A DNA stretch of 62,265 bases from NCBI GenBank assembly GCA_043770095.1, contig JAYVIR010000082.1, positions 1 through 62,265 of the forward strand, read 5' to 3'. Shown here piece by piece: positions 1-9,824 of this stretch; the stretch's first letter is position 1; every line of letters begins with the position of its first letter. This DNA is from JBGSUZ01 sp043770095. GTDB taxonomy: Bacteria > Bacillota > Clostridia > Peptostreptococcales > Acidaminobacteraceae. The notes beneath the pieces were generated by a model, which made no database searches, was not told the DNA's origin, and was given only the letters and a program-made list of their open reading frames with translations. The position numbers and the translations under genes are program-made.

Positions 1-698
1 TCATGAGCGACAACAACAAAGACTTGATCAAAATTCTTGCCGACACTGGCGGCATTGGTACGGTTGCAACGAGAGCCGATATCATTGAGAAGCTCCTCAA
101 ATCTTTCCTGATTGAGAAAAAAGGCAAGGCGCTCCAAATTACAAGCAAAGGCAAACAGCTCCTAACACTTGTTCCAAGTGAACTTAAGTCCCCTGCCCTC
201 ACGGCTCAATGGGAAAAACAGTTAGAGCAAATCGCAAAAGGATCTCTTAAAAAGGATGCTTTTGTAAACGACATGATGAGCTACGCCAAAAGTGTGGTTA
301 AAGACATCAAAAACTCAGAAGAAAAATTCAAACACGACAACATGACCAGAGACAAATGCCCTACTTGTGGCAAATATCTCCTAGAAGTCAGCGGCAAAAA
401 AGGCAAAATGCTTGTCTGCCAAGACCGTGAATGCGGTTTTAGAAAAGGCATTTCCAGAACGACCAATGCCCGTTGTCCAAACTGTCATAAAAAGCTGGAG
501 CTTCGAGGCGATGGCGAGAATCAAACCTTCGTTTGCGGCTGCGGTCACAGAGAAAAAATGTCTGCCTTTAACAAACGAAAAGAATCTGCCAATCCAAAAA
601 CATCCATCCAAGACGTCAAAAAATATTTGGCAGAACAAAACAAAGAAGTCGAAGCCCTTTCGCCTATGCAAATTGCCTTAGCGAAATTGAAGCTATAA
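1..698 (+). CDS. topB: DNA topoisomerase III, C-terminal part (cut by window edge)
   Basis: This is the 3' end of a type IA topoisomerase gene entering from the left edge; the frame is open to base 3 and the catalytic toprim and tyrosine domains lie outside the window. The visible part starts in the conserved segment GGIGTVATRADIIEKL, typical of the end of the type IA core, followed by the KGKALQITSKG segment. It ends in a zinc-ribbon-like tail with Cys pairs CPTC, CQDREC, CPNC and CGCG (about residues 119-183 of the visible part). The family relaxes negatively supercoiled DNA and decatenates single-stranded junctions. The TopB assignment rather than TopA rests on the overall match of this tail and is less certain than the family. 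Confidence 0.88.
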   Translation, partial: MSDNNKDLIKILADTGGIGTVATRADIIEKLLKSFLIEKKGKALQITSKGKQLLTLVPSELKSPALTAQWEKQLEQIAKGSLKKDAFVNDMMSYAKSVVKDIKNSEEKFKHDNMTRDKCPTCGKYLLEVSGKKGKMLVCQDRECGFRKGISRTTNARCPNCHKKLELRGDGENQTFVCGCGHREKMSAFNKRKESANPKTSIQDVKKYLAEQNKEVEALSPMQIALAKLKL

Positions 699-741
699 TC
701 ACAGCGAAATAATAGATTGAACTTCAACTCAAATTCCAACT

Positions 742-795
742 AAAAAAGGCATTCACAAATTGGCTTATACGCCAAAAGTGAATGCCTTTTGTTAT
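742..795. terminator. Bidirectional terminator between topB and the TPM gene
   Basis: Arms at 744-756 and 778-790 (aaaaggcattcac / gtgaatgcctttt) form a 13-bp stem, with a second small stem around ttggc/gccaa inside. A-rich and T-rich flanks let it serve both converging genes. Confidence 0.85.
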
Positions 796-809
796 GTTCA
801 GTTTATTAA

Positions 810-1589
810 CTAAAAACTCCGAGAACTACCGCCACCGCCAGCACTTCCGCCGCCGCCACTGTTTCCGCCGCCACCGAAACCACCACCGCCGCCTCGTCCG
901 CCACTTCTAGAGAAAATGTAAAGCAGCATGAAAACGATTCGCCCTCTATTAAAAATCAGATCAATCATAATCAAAATAACCGCTATGACAATAAAGATCG
1001 GGTTGACACCTTCGCCACCGCCTGAATTATTTTCCACAACAGGATTGTAATACAGGTTAGCGTTTACATTGCTTGGTACAGCCAGATTGTATTCTTTATA
1101 AACTTCTTCGACAATGTTAGTGAATCCGCCCATTAGGCCTTTGTCGTAATCGTTTTCTTTCAAATAAGAAATCATATACTCATCTTGAATTCTGCCAGTC
1201 TTTGCATCGTTTAAAACGCCTTCAAGACCATAACCCACTTCAATTCGCGACTTGCGATCCCCTGTCGAAACAAGTAGCAAAACACCATTGTTCAGTTTTT
1301 TGTCTCCAATGCCCCATTTGCGGTAAAGCGCCAGAGAATAATCCTCCAGTGCTGCCCCGTCTAACGAAGGCACGGTTACCACGACCACTTGCGCCTTAGT
1401 CTGTTTATACAACTCTTCCGCAGCGCCTAGCATGGTCACCTCGGTTTCAGGTGTTAAGACATTCGCAAAATCGTTCACATAAAACTGACTCGTTGCAGCA
1501 GGAAGACTTTTGTCTATGGACTGTCCAAAACTTAAGGACAACGAAACCGTTAAGAGCATTATGGCTAAAAGCGATGTCATTCTTTTCAT
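810..1589 (-). CDS. TPM-domain protein, secreted/membrane (YgcG type)
   Basis: The protein has an N-terminal signal peptide (MKRMTSLLAIMLLTVSL), a TPM domain (about residues 30-160; FYVNDFANVLTPE, then QVVVVTVPSLDG and IEVGYGLEGVLND), a transmembrane segment near residue 205-220 and a C-terminal Gly/Ser-rich tail. The start is set at the ATG at 1589, because AGGAAG sits 6-8 bases before it; an upstream in-frame start would put that ribosome site inside the gene. TPM proteins are membrane associated and often sit next to LemA proteins, as here (gene at 1649-2218, same strand, upstream). The family has been linked to envelope maintenance and, in some members, phosphatase activity; the exact role is unknown. 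Confidence 0.85.
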   Translation of the reverse strand: MKRMTSLLAIMLLTVSLSLSFGQSIDKSLPAATSQFYVNDFANVLTPETEVTMLGAAEELYKQTKAQVVVVTVPSLDGAALEDYSLALYRKWGIGDKKLNNGVLLLVSTGDRKSRIEVGYGLEGVLNDAKTGRIQDEYMISYLKENDYDKGLMGGFTNIVEEVYKEYNLAVPSNVNANLYYNPVVENNSGGGEGVNPIFIVIAVILIMIDLIFNRGRIVFMLLYIFSRSGGRGGGGGFGGGGNSGGGGSAGGGGSSRSF

Positions 1590-1648
1590 TAGATCACTTC
1601 CTTTTTCCACTTCCAAATACCTTGTAACTCAATTATGCATCGTCTAGA

Positions 1649-2218
1649 TTAATTGCCGAAGTTAACTTTAGGCACTTCTTTTGCGCCTTCTTCAGCGTTA
1701 AAGTAAGGAACATCGTCAAAGCCTATCATTGAAGCAATAATAACCGTTGGGAATACTTTTCTTTTTTTGTTAAACACATTGGCAATGTCATTGTAATCTT
1801 TTCTAGCCACTGCAATTCTATTTTCTGTGCCTGCAAGCTCATCTGAAAGTTGTTTAAAATTAGCATCTGACTTTAACTGCGGATAATTTTCAGCAATGGC
1901 AAGGAGTCTTGAAAGTGCACCATTTAATTCGCCATCTGCGACCGCTTTTTCACCAACCGTTTTTGAACCCGCAAGTTTTGCTCTCGCTTCTGCTACACCA
2001 AGGAAGATGTCCTTTTCTTGATTAGCATAGCCCTTAACCGTTTCAACCAAGTTCGGAATCAAATCATTTCTACGTTGCAACTGGTTGTCAATTTGGCTCA
2101 TTGACGTTTTAACATCTTCATTTAAAGTAACCAGACCGTTATAGGTTGAAACGCTATACATGACCATCACACCAATAACTACCAATATCGCTAATAAAAT
2201 CATATAACCTTTTTTCAT
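1649..2218 (-). CDS. lemA: LemA family membrane protein
   Basis: A short LemA protein of about 189 residues: one N-terminal membrane anchor (MILLAILVVIGVMVMYS) and a helical periplasm-like domain with the family signature QIDNQLQRRNDLIPNLVETVKGY, followed by EARAKL and a C-terminal FNKKRKVFPTVIIASMIGF. The ATG at 2218 is preferred over the GTG at 2227, because AGGAG overlaps that GTG and lies 8-9 bases before the ATG. It is the first gene of a two-gene unit with the TPM protein downstream, a pairing common in bacteria. Molecular function is not established. Confidence 0.9.
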   Translation of the reverse strand: MKKGYMILLAILVVIGVMVMYSVSTYNGLVTLNEDVKTSMSQIDNQLQRRNDLIPNLVETVKGYANQEKDIFLGVAEARAKLAGSKTVGEKAVADGELNGALSRLLAIAENYPQLKSDANFKQLSDELAGTENRIAVARKDYNDIANVFNKKRKVFPTVIIASMIGFDDVPYFNAEEGAKEVPKVNFGN

Positions 2219-2444
2219 TTTGAACACTCCTAGTTTTTATACGTAAGTAAGTTGGGGTTGTAAAGATCTACTGATTTTACTATACTCCTAAATCATTAAT
2301 AAATTCTTAATTTTATATAAACTGTACGTTATGACAACGACAAATTCATATCAAATCGGATATAAGCTTTTCAAATTCTATTAAGCTTGATATAATTAGC
2401 TTTTACGTTACAAAGAGCATTTTGCGAGTAGTATGGAGGAAAAG

Positions 2445-4688
2445 ATGACTGAATTATTAGCTCCAGCAGGCAGTATGGAAGCTTTAAAAGTTGCAATCTC
2501 TAATGGTTGTGATGCAATATACTTAGGAATGCAAAAATTTGGCGCACGTGCATACTCCTCTAATTTCGATTTAGAATCGTTAAAAGAGGCTGTTACGTAT
2601 GCGCACCTGAGAAATATTAAAATCTATGTGACTATGAATACCATCGTTTTCGAAAATGAAGTTGCAGAGATGAAAGAGCAGATGCACGCATTAAACGAAA
2701 TCGGTGTTGATGGCATTATCGTTCAAGACTTAGCGGCTTTCGATTATATGGTTAAAAACTTTCTTGATATGGAAGTCCATTGTTCAACTCAAATGGGAAT
2801 AGACGATTTAGACGGGACTTTATTATTAAAAGAACTTGGTGCTAAAAGAGTTGTTCTCTCCCGTGAAGTTGATATTGAAAAAGTAAAAGAGATCAGAAGA
2901 ATCGCTAAAATACCTTTAGAAATTTTTGTTCACGGCGCTTTATGCGTCTCTTATTCTGGAAACTGTCTCATGTCTGGATTAATTGGCTATCGAAGCGCAA
3001 ATCGCGGAAGATGTGTTGGTTCATGTCGTAAAGCGTACGAGGTCATTGATACGACAACAGATACCATTTTAGGAGAAAGTTATATTTTATCAACGAAGGA
3101 CTTGAACACCATCGATCATATCGAGGATTTAAGAGAAATTGATTCTTTGAAAATAGAGGGTCGAATGAAAGAGCCTGCCTATGTTGCCAATGTTGTATCA
3201 AAATACCGCATGGCCTTAGATCGTAAAATAACCGAAGCCGATAAAGAAAATTTGAGCAAAACATTCAATAGAACGTTTACTAAAGGCTATTTGTTCAACG
3301 AAGATCAGAAAGATATTACCAACATTTTAAGACCCAATAACGTCGGCTTAGAAATTGGTAAAATCAGCAAGGTGTTTAATGACACGTATGAAATAACACT
3401 TATACGACCTTTAAATCAAAACGATATCATCAGAATAAGTCATAACAATGAAGATGTTATTTTATCTGTTGTAAAACTGTACGATAAAGATGACAATTTG
3501 ATCAACAAAGCAGATGATGTCTGTTATATCAAAATCAAAGAAAAGGTGTCTAAGGGCGATATAGTCTATGTCACAAAAGATTATTCCTATTACAAAGCAT
3601 TAGAATCGTCACACGAAAAAGAATTTAAGCGTTTTAACCTAGATTTTAAAGTGTATGCCTATCCGGATGCAAAGCTGATCGTAGATGCGGCGGGCTTAGG
3701 CTTTAATTATGTATATGAAAGCGAAGAAATACTAGGCGAAGCCATTAATAACCCAACAACAAAAGAGCAGTTAATCAAGCAATTAGCAAGATTAAATGAT
3801 ACGATATTCGATCTTAATCATGTAGAGTTTGAGGAATGCAATGCCTTTATTCCCGCTAAACTGTTAAATGCAGCAAGAAGAGATATTGTACAGGGCTTAT
3901 ATGACTTGAAGCTTAACAGCCAAATGAACAGAACAAAGACTTTGAAAGAAAAAGAAAAAATAAGCTTTGCACCTGAAAAGCCAACCTTTACGGCCTCTGT
4001 AACGACTCAGGAACAGTATGATGCTTGCGTAAGTTGTGGCATTGAGGAAATCTATTTTGAAAACGTCGTCAGAAGAAACCAAATCGATTATAAGGCAATA
4101 GAAGGACAGCTACTCGTCGGAGGATATGGCGGCATTTATCACTATAGAAATACGAATCCGTTTGTTACGGACTATTCTCTAAATGTTGTGAATGCTACTA
4201 GTTGCTACGAATTATACAAATTAGGTGCGAAACGCGTCACTTTATCTTATGAACTCAATAAGAGTCAAATTGAAGATTTATTGAATGCCTATTATGAAGA
4301 AAATGACAGCTACCCTGCACTAGAAATGATTGTATACGGTCGGGCGCCTTTGCTGTTTACAAAATATTGTCCACTGAAAAAAATGAATCAATGCGGCACT
4401 TGTAGGACGAAGCGTTATGAGTTAAAAGATGAGCACGGAGCATTCCCGATTATTACTCATGACGATTGTACAACGACTCTCCTTAACGGCAAGTCGCTTA
4501 ATCTTTTAGATGAGCTTCAAACCCTAAAAGGCATCGAGGCATTCAGATTAGACTTCACAATTGAATCAAAAGAACAAGTTGTGAAAACGATCAATGATGC
4601 ATTAAGCAAATTAAATGGCGGCGTGAATCAATCTGTCTTTAATCAGGAAACTGATACTAGAGGGCATTTTAATAAAGAGATTTTGTAA
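2445..4688 (+). CDS. U32 family peptidase (RlhA/YhbU-like)
   Basis: This is a full-length large U32 protein of about 747 residues. The family signature E-x-F-x2-G-A-L-C-x4-G-x-C-x-M-S is present as EIFVHGALCVSYSGNCLMS, followed by NRGRCVGSCRK. The N-terminal TELLAPAGSMEALKVAISNGCDAIYLG is the TIM-barrel start of the family. A C-terminal cluster YCPLKKMNQCGTC...C may hold an iron-sulfur cluster, as in family members that hydroxylate 23S rRNA or tRNA. Those RNA-modifying roles are known for relatives; proteolysis is doubtful for most. The ATG at 2445 is chosen because GGAGGA at 2435-2440 is its ribosome site, which excludes the ATG at 2433. It appears monocistronic, with its own terminator. Confidence 0.9.
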   Translation: MTELLAPAGSMEALKVAISNGCDAIYLGMQKFGARAYSSNFDLESLKEAVTYAHLRNIKIYVTMNTIVFENEVAEMKEQMHALNEIGVDGIIVQDLAAFDYMVKNFLDMEVHCSTQMGIDDLDGTLLLKELGAKRVVLSREVDIEKVKEIRRIAKIPLEIFVHGALCVSYSGNCLMSGLIGYRSANRGRCVGSCRKAYEVIDTTTDTILGESYILSTKDLNTIDHIEDLREIDSLKIEGRMKEPAYVANVVSKYRMALDRKITEADKENLSKTFNRTFTKGYLFNEDQKDITNILRPNNVGLEIGKISKVFNDTYEITLIRPLNQNDIIRISHNNEDVILSVVKLYDKDDNLINKADDVCYIKIKEKVSKGDIVYVTKDYSYYKALESSHEKEFKRFNLDFKVYAYPDAKLIVDAAGLGFNYVYESEEILGEAINNPTTKEQLIKQLARLNDTIFDLNHVEFEECNAFIPAKLLNAARRDIVQGLYDLKLNSQMNRTKTLKEKEKISFAPEKPTFTASVTTQEQYDACVSCGIEEIYFENVVRRNQIDYKAIEGQLLVGGYGGIYHYRNTNPFVTDYSLNVVNATSCYELYKLGAKRVTLSYELNKSQIEDLLNAYYEENDSYPALEMIVYGRAPLLFTKYCPLKKMNQCGTCRTKRYELKDEHGAFPIITHDDCTTTLLNGKSLNLLDELQTLKGIEAFRLDFTIESKEQVVKTINDALSKLNGGVNQSVFNQETDTRGHFNKEIL

Positions 4689-4728
4689 GGAAAGTTTAGT
4701 TTGAATTAGTATAGCAGTTAGAAAAATT

Positions 4729-4774
4729 AAATCCTCAAACCTTTTTTGATTTATGGGTTTGAGGATTTTTTTGG
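4729..4774 (+). terminator. Terminator after the U32 gene
   Basis: An 11-bp stem (aatcctcaaac at 4730-4740, gtttgaggatt at 4757-4767) is followed by a run of T. It also faces the end of the NACHT gene on the other strand. Confidence 0.88.
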
Positions 4775-4811
4775 TTTTGGTTGGGTGAGAGAAGTATATC
4801 ATTTTAACGTT

Positions 4812-7800
4812 TCAACTTAAATCTGCACCATGGAGCATTAAATGATTTTTGATTTTATCTGTACCAGCAGAAGTGAAATCACAATCAAACAATGATGTAT
4901 CAATAAACGATATATCTTGAACTTCACCAGAAAAAATAATTTTGTGAGTGAATATGCAAATCACAGAAATCCTACTGTTTGAGTCTAATACAACTAACCT
5001 TTTTGCACCATTAGAAAGTGCCACTCCAACTACTGAGAATGATTGATACAGGTAATCATAAATTGTTTTTTTTTCGTTAATAGAATAAATACGTATGCTA
5101 GAATCGCCATGTACGAAAACTAAATACTTGCCACATACGCTGTACTCGACTATAGATATACCCTGTTGTTCATAAAATTTTATATTATCTTTCAGTTCTC
5201 CATTAATCAAATCTAATAAAATATAGTTTTGATTAACTTTGTCAACGAGTAGCAAAGTTTCACAATCAACATCAAATTTAACGGGTAATAAACACTCTTC
5301 AAAACTATCTAAAAAAAATAGTTTTGAAATTTTACAAATGCTGTCTGTAATACAAAGTTCATCTCCTTGTACTCGAGCAAACCATCTATTATCGAGACTA
5401 ATGCAACTTTCTATCTTCTGTCTATATACATCCATATCGACAAAACCCTTATCATAATTGTTATCTATATAAACGATTTCTAACTTCTTGTTTTCACGTT
5501 GCAAAACAATTTCTGAATCGTTTTGAGTAAAGATGGCTTTTAAAATATCATTTGTATAATCTCGATTGTCATATGTAAAATAATGTTGGTTCTGAACAAT
5601 TTTACAATTTTCATTTTCCTTCGTTGATGAAACTATTAAAGACCCATTTGTAGTGATTAAAAATCTGTCTTCTTCATTATTAGTTTGACAATAAATTAGA
5701 TTACCAATATCCGTAGTAATTAGTCTTTTACCCACAAAATCGTCTAACCATATATTGTCAATTTTGTAAATGCCGAATGAGACTAATAAATAGATTCTAT
5801 CTCTATTTTGACTGTATAATATCCGATTACATCTATTTGTTTTTATAACTCTACTTCTTGTATTTTGAGGAATAATATAAACAGAATTATTATGATTTGG
5901 TTCAAATATATTCCAATTTATTTTGCAATTCTGAATAACATTACTTTTCAGAACTGTCCCATGAAGTGATAATTGTCTTAAATCTAAGTTTTTAACCTTT
6001 AGATTTGCTAATACTTCATTATTGACTAACGCTAATCTGAATAAGTTTGCAATAAAAATACTTTCATTTTGCGCACTATTTGATAAGGTTTCTAATAAAC
6101 TATTAACATAATTTGAAATACTTTGATTTGAACTAACTATTAACTCCTGTAGGTATCTTAGTAAATTGGCATTCCACTCAAATATAAGAAGTGGTGAAAT
6201 TCTACCATTAGTCAAGGTGCGATTTAGTTCATTAAAGATAAATTTTGATGCCATAAAATCTCTAAAATTTTGATGCCAAAATCTATATCCGCCATCTTCG
6301 GCAGGTTGAATGAGTAATGATTTATTTATAATTTCATTAGAAATATTGTCACTAAATTTAATTTCAAACATCATTTTCCATTCGTGTAAATATTCTAATA
6401 ACAAGTGTTGAATTTTCATTTCATAAAATGGGTCTTCTCCTTCGAGTGCAAAAGATTGAAATTCTTCAATCATCAACTTGAGTTGATACCTATCATGAAT
6501 CTTATATTCTTCACGTTTAATCATTTGATAACCGATATATGGTATCAAGTATTTCATACTAAATGTCATTACTAATTGATCTGTATGTTGCTTTCTTTCG
6601 TAATAATTCTTAATTAGTAAGGCTTCTATGAAATTTTCAATGAGTTCTGATTCGGAGTTAATTGATAGTAAACTTAGAGTGTTTTGACCACCTATATTTG
6701 TCCATTCACAAATTCTGATAAATAATGTAATCATCAGTACATTGCTAAGCAGATTACGTAATATAGGATTTAAACAACTAGAGTTATATTTATTAAGCAA
6801 TGAATCAATCCTATATTCTTTAAGTGGTAGAATTTTGCATTTGGCTATTTTTGTTATTGGAAGTTCAAATTCTAAATCAGGTCTTGTTGTCAAAATTATC
6901 AATACACCTGATAATGAGAATAAATGCTCAATCTGTGCCTTTATACCAAATCGTTTACTTGGATGTATTTCATTGAATCCATCAAGCAACAGTACTATTC
7001 TCTGTTTACTCGAAACTTTATCCTTCAGAATTTGTTCAAGAATTTCTAATTGAGCATGTCGTGAGTAAGTAGAAAGAAATGAATTTTGAAATGCTATATC
7101 CAAAATAGCTTCATTTAAGAAGTTATCAATGTCGCTTTTTTCATTCACTCTGCTCAATTGAATATATACCACTGCTCTGTTATATTTTTCTAAAATATAT
7201 TTCCATAAATGTACTAAGGAAATTGTTTTACCCATTCCACCAACAGCAGTAATAGTTATTCCTTCTGCCTGAAAAATATATGGGTCTTTTGGGTTATTTT
7301 CATTGTCAGACACTGAAACACCACTTAAATATCGCTCTCTTGAATCATCCATAATTTCTAAACACTTTACTAATGGCGAAGTATTCTCATTAATTAACCT
7401 TCTCTCAGTAATATAACTCTTACTTTCAATATAGCTTATATCAATATCTGCAAACAACTCATCATTTATAACAATACTGGAGTATATAACATTATCTGTG
7501 TTTTCGATTTCTCTTTCATATACTTCTCTTGAGTTATTTATGATTAAATCAATAATTCTTTTCTTATTAGATAATGAAAATATATCGTTATATGAAATGA
7601 TATCACCTGTATTATATTTTGTTGTATTTTCAAGCTTATCAGTAAATATTGACAACATCACTCTATCCTTAAATGATAGGAAACTATTTCTTATTATATA
7701 AAGCTCATCAAACAATTCGTTAAAATAATTAAAAACAATTTCTTCGTTATAAAATTGCGACTTACCATTTAATATGTTTGATGAATTAATAAACTCTATT

Positions 7801-8087
7801 GCTTGCATTGATATTTGATTAATGAATTCATTAGTCTCGATATGCTCTAATGCAACATTATTAAATATGAAGTCAAATATTTTCTTCTCCAATCCAGTTG
7901 AATTTAAAAATATATCAAATGTTCGAGTATCAATTTCATCGTTATCATATTTCCTGTTAAATGCAGTTATCTTATCTTTTATTGCGTTTATCCTAAGTTT
8001 ATCTCTATGATCCAATAAACCTTCTTGTAGTAAGTTCGATATAAGATTATAACCAATACTTGATGAAGCAACGGTAAAGAATGTCAT
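4812..8087 (-). CDS. NACHT-type STAND NTPase with C-terminal repeat domain, candidate antiphage protein
   Basis: This 1091-residue protein has a NACHT core at about residues 270-410: Walker A VGGMGKT (about 282-288), Walker B with the NACHT hallmark LLLDGFNE (about 366-373) and the sensor stretch ILTTRPD (about 398-404). The first 230 residues are an unassigned helical region with no enzymatic effector I recognise. After a helical region, a short pentapeptide-like stretch (LDLRQLSLHGT, near 710) leads into about 330 residues rich in short beta strands, which look like a WD40/beta-propeller-type sensor. The last residues, DCDFTSAGTDK...LMLHGADLS, resemble the tail of other bacterial NACHT proteins. 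Bacterial NACHT proteins are known antiphage ATPases that oligomerise on sensing a phage cue. The gene is AT-rich, stands alone, and lies beside mobile DNA. NACHT assignment is firm; propeller and defence role are inference. Confidence 0.82.
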   Translation of the reverse strand: MTFFTVASSSIGYNLISNLLQEGLLDHRDKLRINAIKDKITAFNRKYDNDEIDTRTFDIFLNSTGLEKKIFDFIFNNVALEHIETNEFINQISMQAIEFINSSNILNGKSQFYNEEIVFNYFNELFDELYIIRNSFLSFKDRVMLSIFTDKLENTTKYNTGDIISYNDIFSLSNKKRIIDLIINNSREVYEREIENTDNVIYSSIVINDELFADIDISYIESKSYITERRLINENTSPLVKCLEIMDDSRERYLSGVSVSDNENNPKDPYIFQAEGITITAVGGMGKTISLVHLWKYILEKYNRAVVYIQLSRVNEKSDIDNFLNEAILDIAFQNSFLSTYSRHAQLEILEQILKDKVSSKQRIVLLLDGFNEIHPSKRFGIKAQIEHLFSLSGVLIILTTRPDLEFELPITKIAKCKILPLKEYRIDSLLNKYNSSCLNPILRNLLSNVLMITLFIRICEWTNIGGQNTLSLLSINSESELIENFIEALLIKNYYERKQHTDQLVMTFSMKYLIPYIGYQMIKREEYKIHDRYQLKLMIEEFQSFALEGEDPFYEMKIQHLLLEYLHEWKMMFEIKFSDNISNEIINKSLLIQPAEDGGYRFWHQNFRDFMASKFIFNELNRTLTNGRISPLLIFEWNANLLRYLQELIVSSNQSISNYVNSLLETLSNSAQNESIFIANLFRLALVNNEVLANLKVKNLDLRQLSLHGTVLKSNVIQNCKINWNIFEPNHNNSVYIIPQNTRSRVIKTNRCNRILYSQNRDRIYLLVSFGIYKIDNIWLDDFVGKRLITTDIGNLIYCQTNNEEDRFLITTNGSLIVSSTKENENCKIVQNQHYFTYDNRDYTNDILKAIFTQNDSEIVLQRENKKLEIVYIDNNYDKGFVDMDVYRQKIESCISLDNRWFARVQGDELCITDSICKISKLFFLDSFEECLLPVKFDVDCETLLLVDKVNQNYILLDLINGELKDNIKFYEQQGISIVEYSVCGKYLVFVHGDSSIRIYSINEKKTIYDYLYQSFSVVGVALSNGAKRLVVLDSNSRISVICIFTHKIIFSGEVQDISFIDTSLFDCDFTSAGTDKIKNHLMLHGADLS

Positions 8088-8205
8088 TATATCACCCTCT
8101 CGGTCAGTAAATTAGAAATTCTAAGTTAATGTAGTAGTTTTATAGTACTTCATAATCAGTCGATTTCTCAGTATTTACACCTAACAACTGCCGACACCCT
8201 GCTTA

Positions 8206-9383
8206 TTGCCAGCCCGCTCAACACGCTCGATGTGTTTCATGACTGATTTGCGCGCCGTTATCGACCGTTTTGCAAAACCACTTGCCGAGCAGAGAAAATT
8301 GTCTACTCACCAGTACAAAGTGCTTCGAGATCTTCTAGCTTGTCGAACCGATGCCCTTGGAGGTCATGCCAATACCTGTCTTGGTTGTGGCAATCTTTCC
8401 ATCGCCTACAACTCTTGCAGAAACAGACATTGTCCACTTTCTCAAAGTTTCAAGCGTGAGGTTTGGCAAATGGATCGGATGGCGGATCTTCTGAATATTC
8501 ACTACTTCCACTTGGTTTTTACAGTGCCTGATCAGCTCAATTCACTGATATATCACAATCAAAACCTACTATATAGCTTGTTGTTTTCATCGGCTGTAGC
8601 AGCGCTCCAACAACTCGCTAAAAACCCAAAACGCCTCAGCGCACAGCTTGGACTGACTGGTATTCTTCATACTTGGGGGCAAACACTCAGCTACCATCCG
8701 CATGTTCATTTCATTGTACCTGGCGGTGGTTGGTGTGAAAAAACTCAGCGCTTTATTCCGTCAAAGAAGAAATATCTGTTCCCAGTCAAAGTGATTTCTC
8801 GAGTATTTCGTGCCATTTTTCTCAAAGAGCTTGCGTTTCTCGTTTCTCAAGGCAAAATCATAAATGGCAAATCAGGTGAAACAGTTCAAAAGAAAGCGCT
8901 TAAACCGTTATTCGATGAACTCATCGAATAAATTTCGTTGTATTTGCCAAAGAGTCTTTGGCTTCGCCAGTAAATGTGGTCAAATATTTATGCCAGTATA
9001 CGCATAGAGTTGCCATTTCGAACCACAGAATCGTTGGTATCACAGACACGCATGTTTCTTTTCGGTATAAAGATTATGCAGATCACAATAAGAGTAAAAT
9101 AATGACTTTAGAAGGAACAGAGTTTCTTCGGCGATTTCTCATGAATGTGCTCCCACCAAGGTTTGTTAAAATCCGATATTTTGGATTTTTCGCTGGTCGT
9201 AATCGTCCGACTAAACTTGCTAAGATTCAATATTTTATGCATCTTGTGCCTTCGAAACGCTCTTCGATGTTTAAAACAATGGATCTTCTTAATCATCTTT
9301 TAGGGTTTAATCCGCTAATATGCAAGGTTTGTAACCACTCTGGCATAGTAGTTTCAGAGCATTTTGTACCTTTGCGGTGTTAG
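8206..9383 (+). pseudogene. IS91 family transposase, frameshifted
   Basis: Two adjacent reading frames together encode an almost complete IS91-type transposase of about 390 residues. Frame one (8206-8931) has the zinc-binding start CLGCG...YNSCRNRHCP and the HUH motif HPHVHFIVPGGG. Frame two (visible from about 8931) continues FVVFAKES...KYLCQYTHRVAIS, holding the two catalytic tyrosines (Y-L-C-Q-Y), and ends near a further Cys pair. The break at about 8925-8932 needs a one-base shift, so the gene is inactive unless frameshifting occurs. The usual CPKCQ element reads CPLSQ, losing a zinc-ligand cysteine, which also suggests decay. IS91 elements move by rolling-circle replication and can carry neighbouring genes. 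Base composition is less AT-rich than the flanking genes. Confidence 0.85.
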
Positions 9384-9566
9384 AATGCTACAACTGAATA
9401 GTTTAAAATATGCCTCTCTTGGGGAGGGGCTCTATGTTTATACGCTACCTTATTTCGGTTAAGTATAGTACTTATACCATTTCAAACGTCTTTTATAGGG
9501 CTTTTATATGCCTTTTGTTGAAGCATTGAAAGAAGCTTTCGCTAAAGGTAATAGGTCGGCGGCTTC
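9384..9566. other. Non-coding stretch after the IS91 relic
   Basis: No gene is visible. A GC-rich hairpin (gcctc...gaggggc, about 9412-9431) lies 30 bases past the transposase stop and may belong to the 3' end of the IS91 element, where this family keeps its replication origin. The element's exact ends could not be fixed. Confidence 0.35.
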
Positions 9567-9655
9567 GTTCAACAAAGTGTTTCAGCAACCTTCAGATACT
9601 GCTCTTGGGAGCGGTATTTTTTTTCTGGCTGCGGAAACACTTCTATAAGTTATGC
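9567..9655 (-). other. attC-like recombination site 1 (end of cassette A)
   Basis: Read on the minus strand it starts with an R''-like box GCATAAC (9655-9649) and ends with GTTGAAC (9573-9567), which fits the integron R' consensus GTTRRRY. Between them are two arms, 9627-9642 and 9575-9590, complementary at 14 of 16 bases, with an inner hairpin at 9596-9617. This R''-arm-loop-arm-R' layout of 89 bp is that of an integron attC site. The R'' box is the exact complement of GTTATGC, the first bases of cassette A at its other end (12952-12946). On the plus strand the inner hairpin is followed by eight T and could end IS91 transcription. Confidence 0.68.
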
Positions 9656-9824
9656 GAAGGTCTTATCCTAGCTTAATTGCCTTAAAATCTATTAACATCA
9701 ATTTATAATTTAATTAAAGCAAGACTAAAATAGCTTGGGAATTGTTGGTAATTATAACATTCTCTTTTTAGACTTATATACTAAATAATTTATCTATCAA
9801 ATCAGAATATTAAACTAGGTGCAT

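Noticed and set aside
381..681. Overlapping frames opposite and beside the topB tail
   Set aside because: They are shadows of the zinc-ribbon coding sequence, without ribosome sites or recognisable proteins.
4812..9572. A third cassette that would include the NACHT gene
   Set aside because: I could not find an R'' box and palindrome downstream of the NACHT gene that would match the leading bases after attC site 1 (TTGAACGAAGCC).
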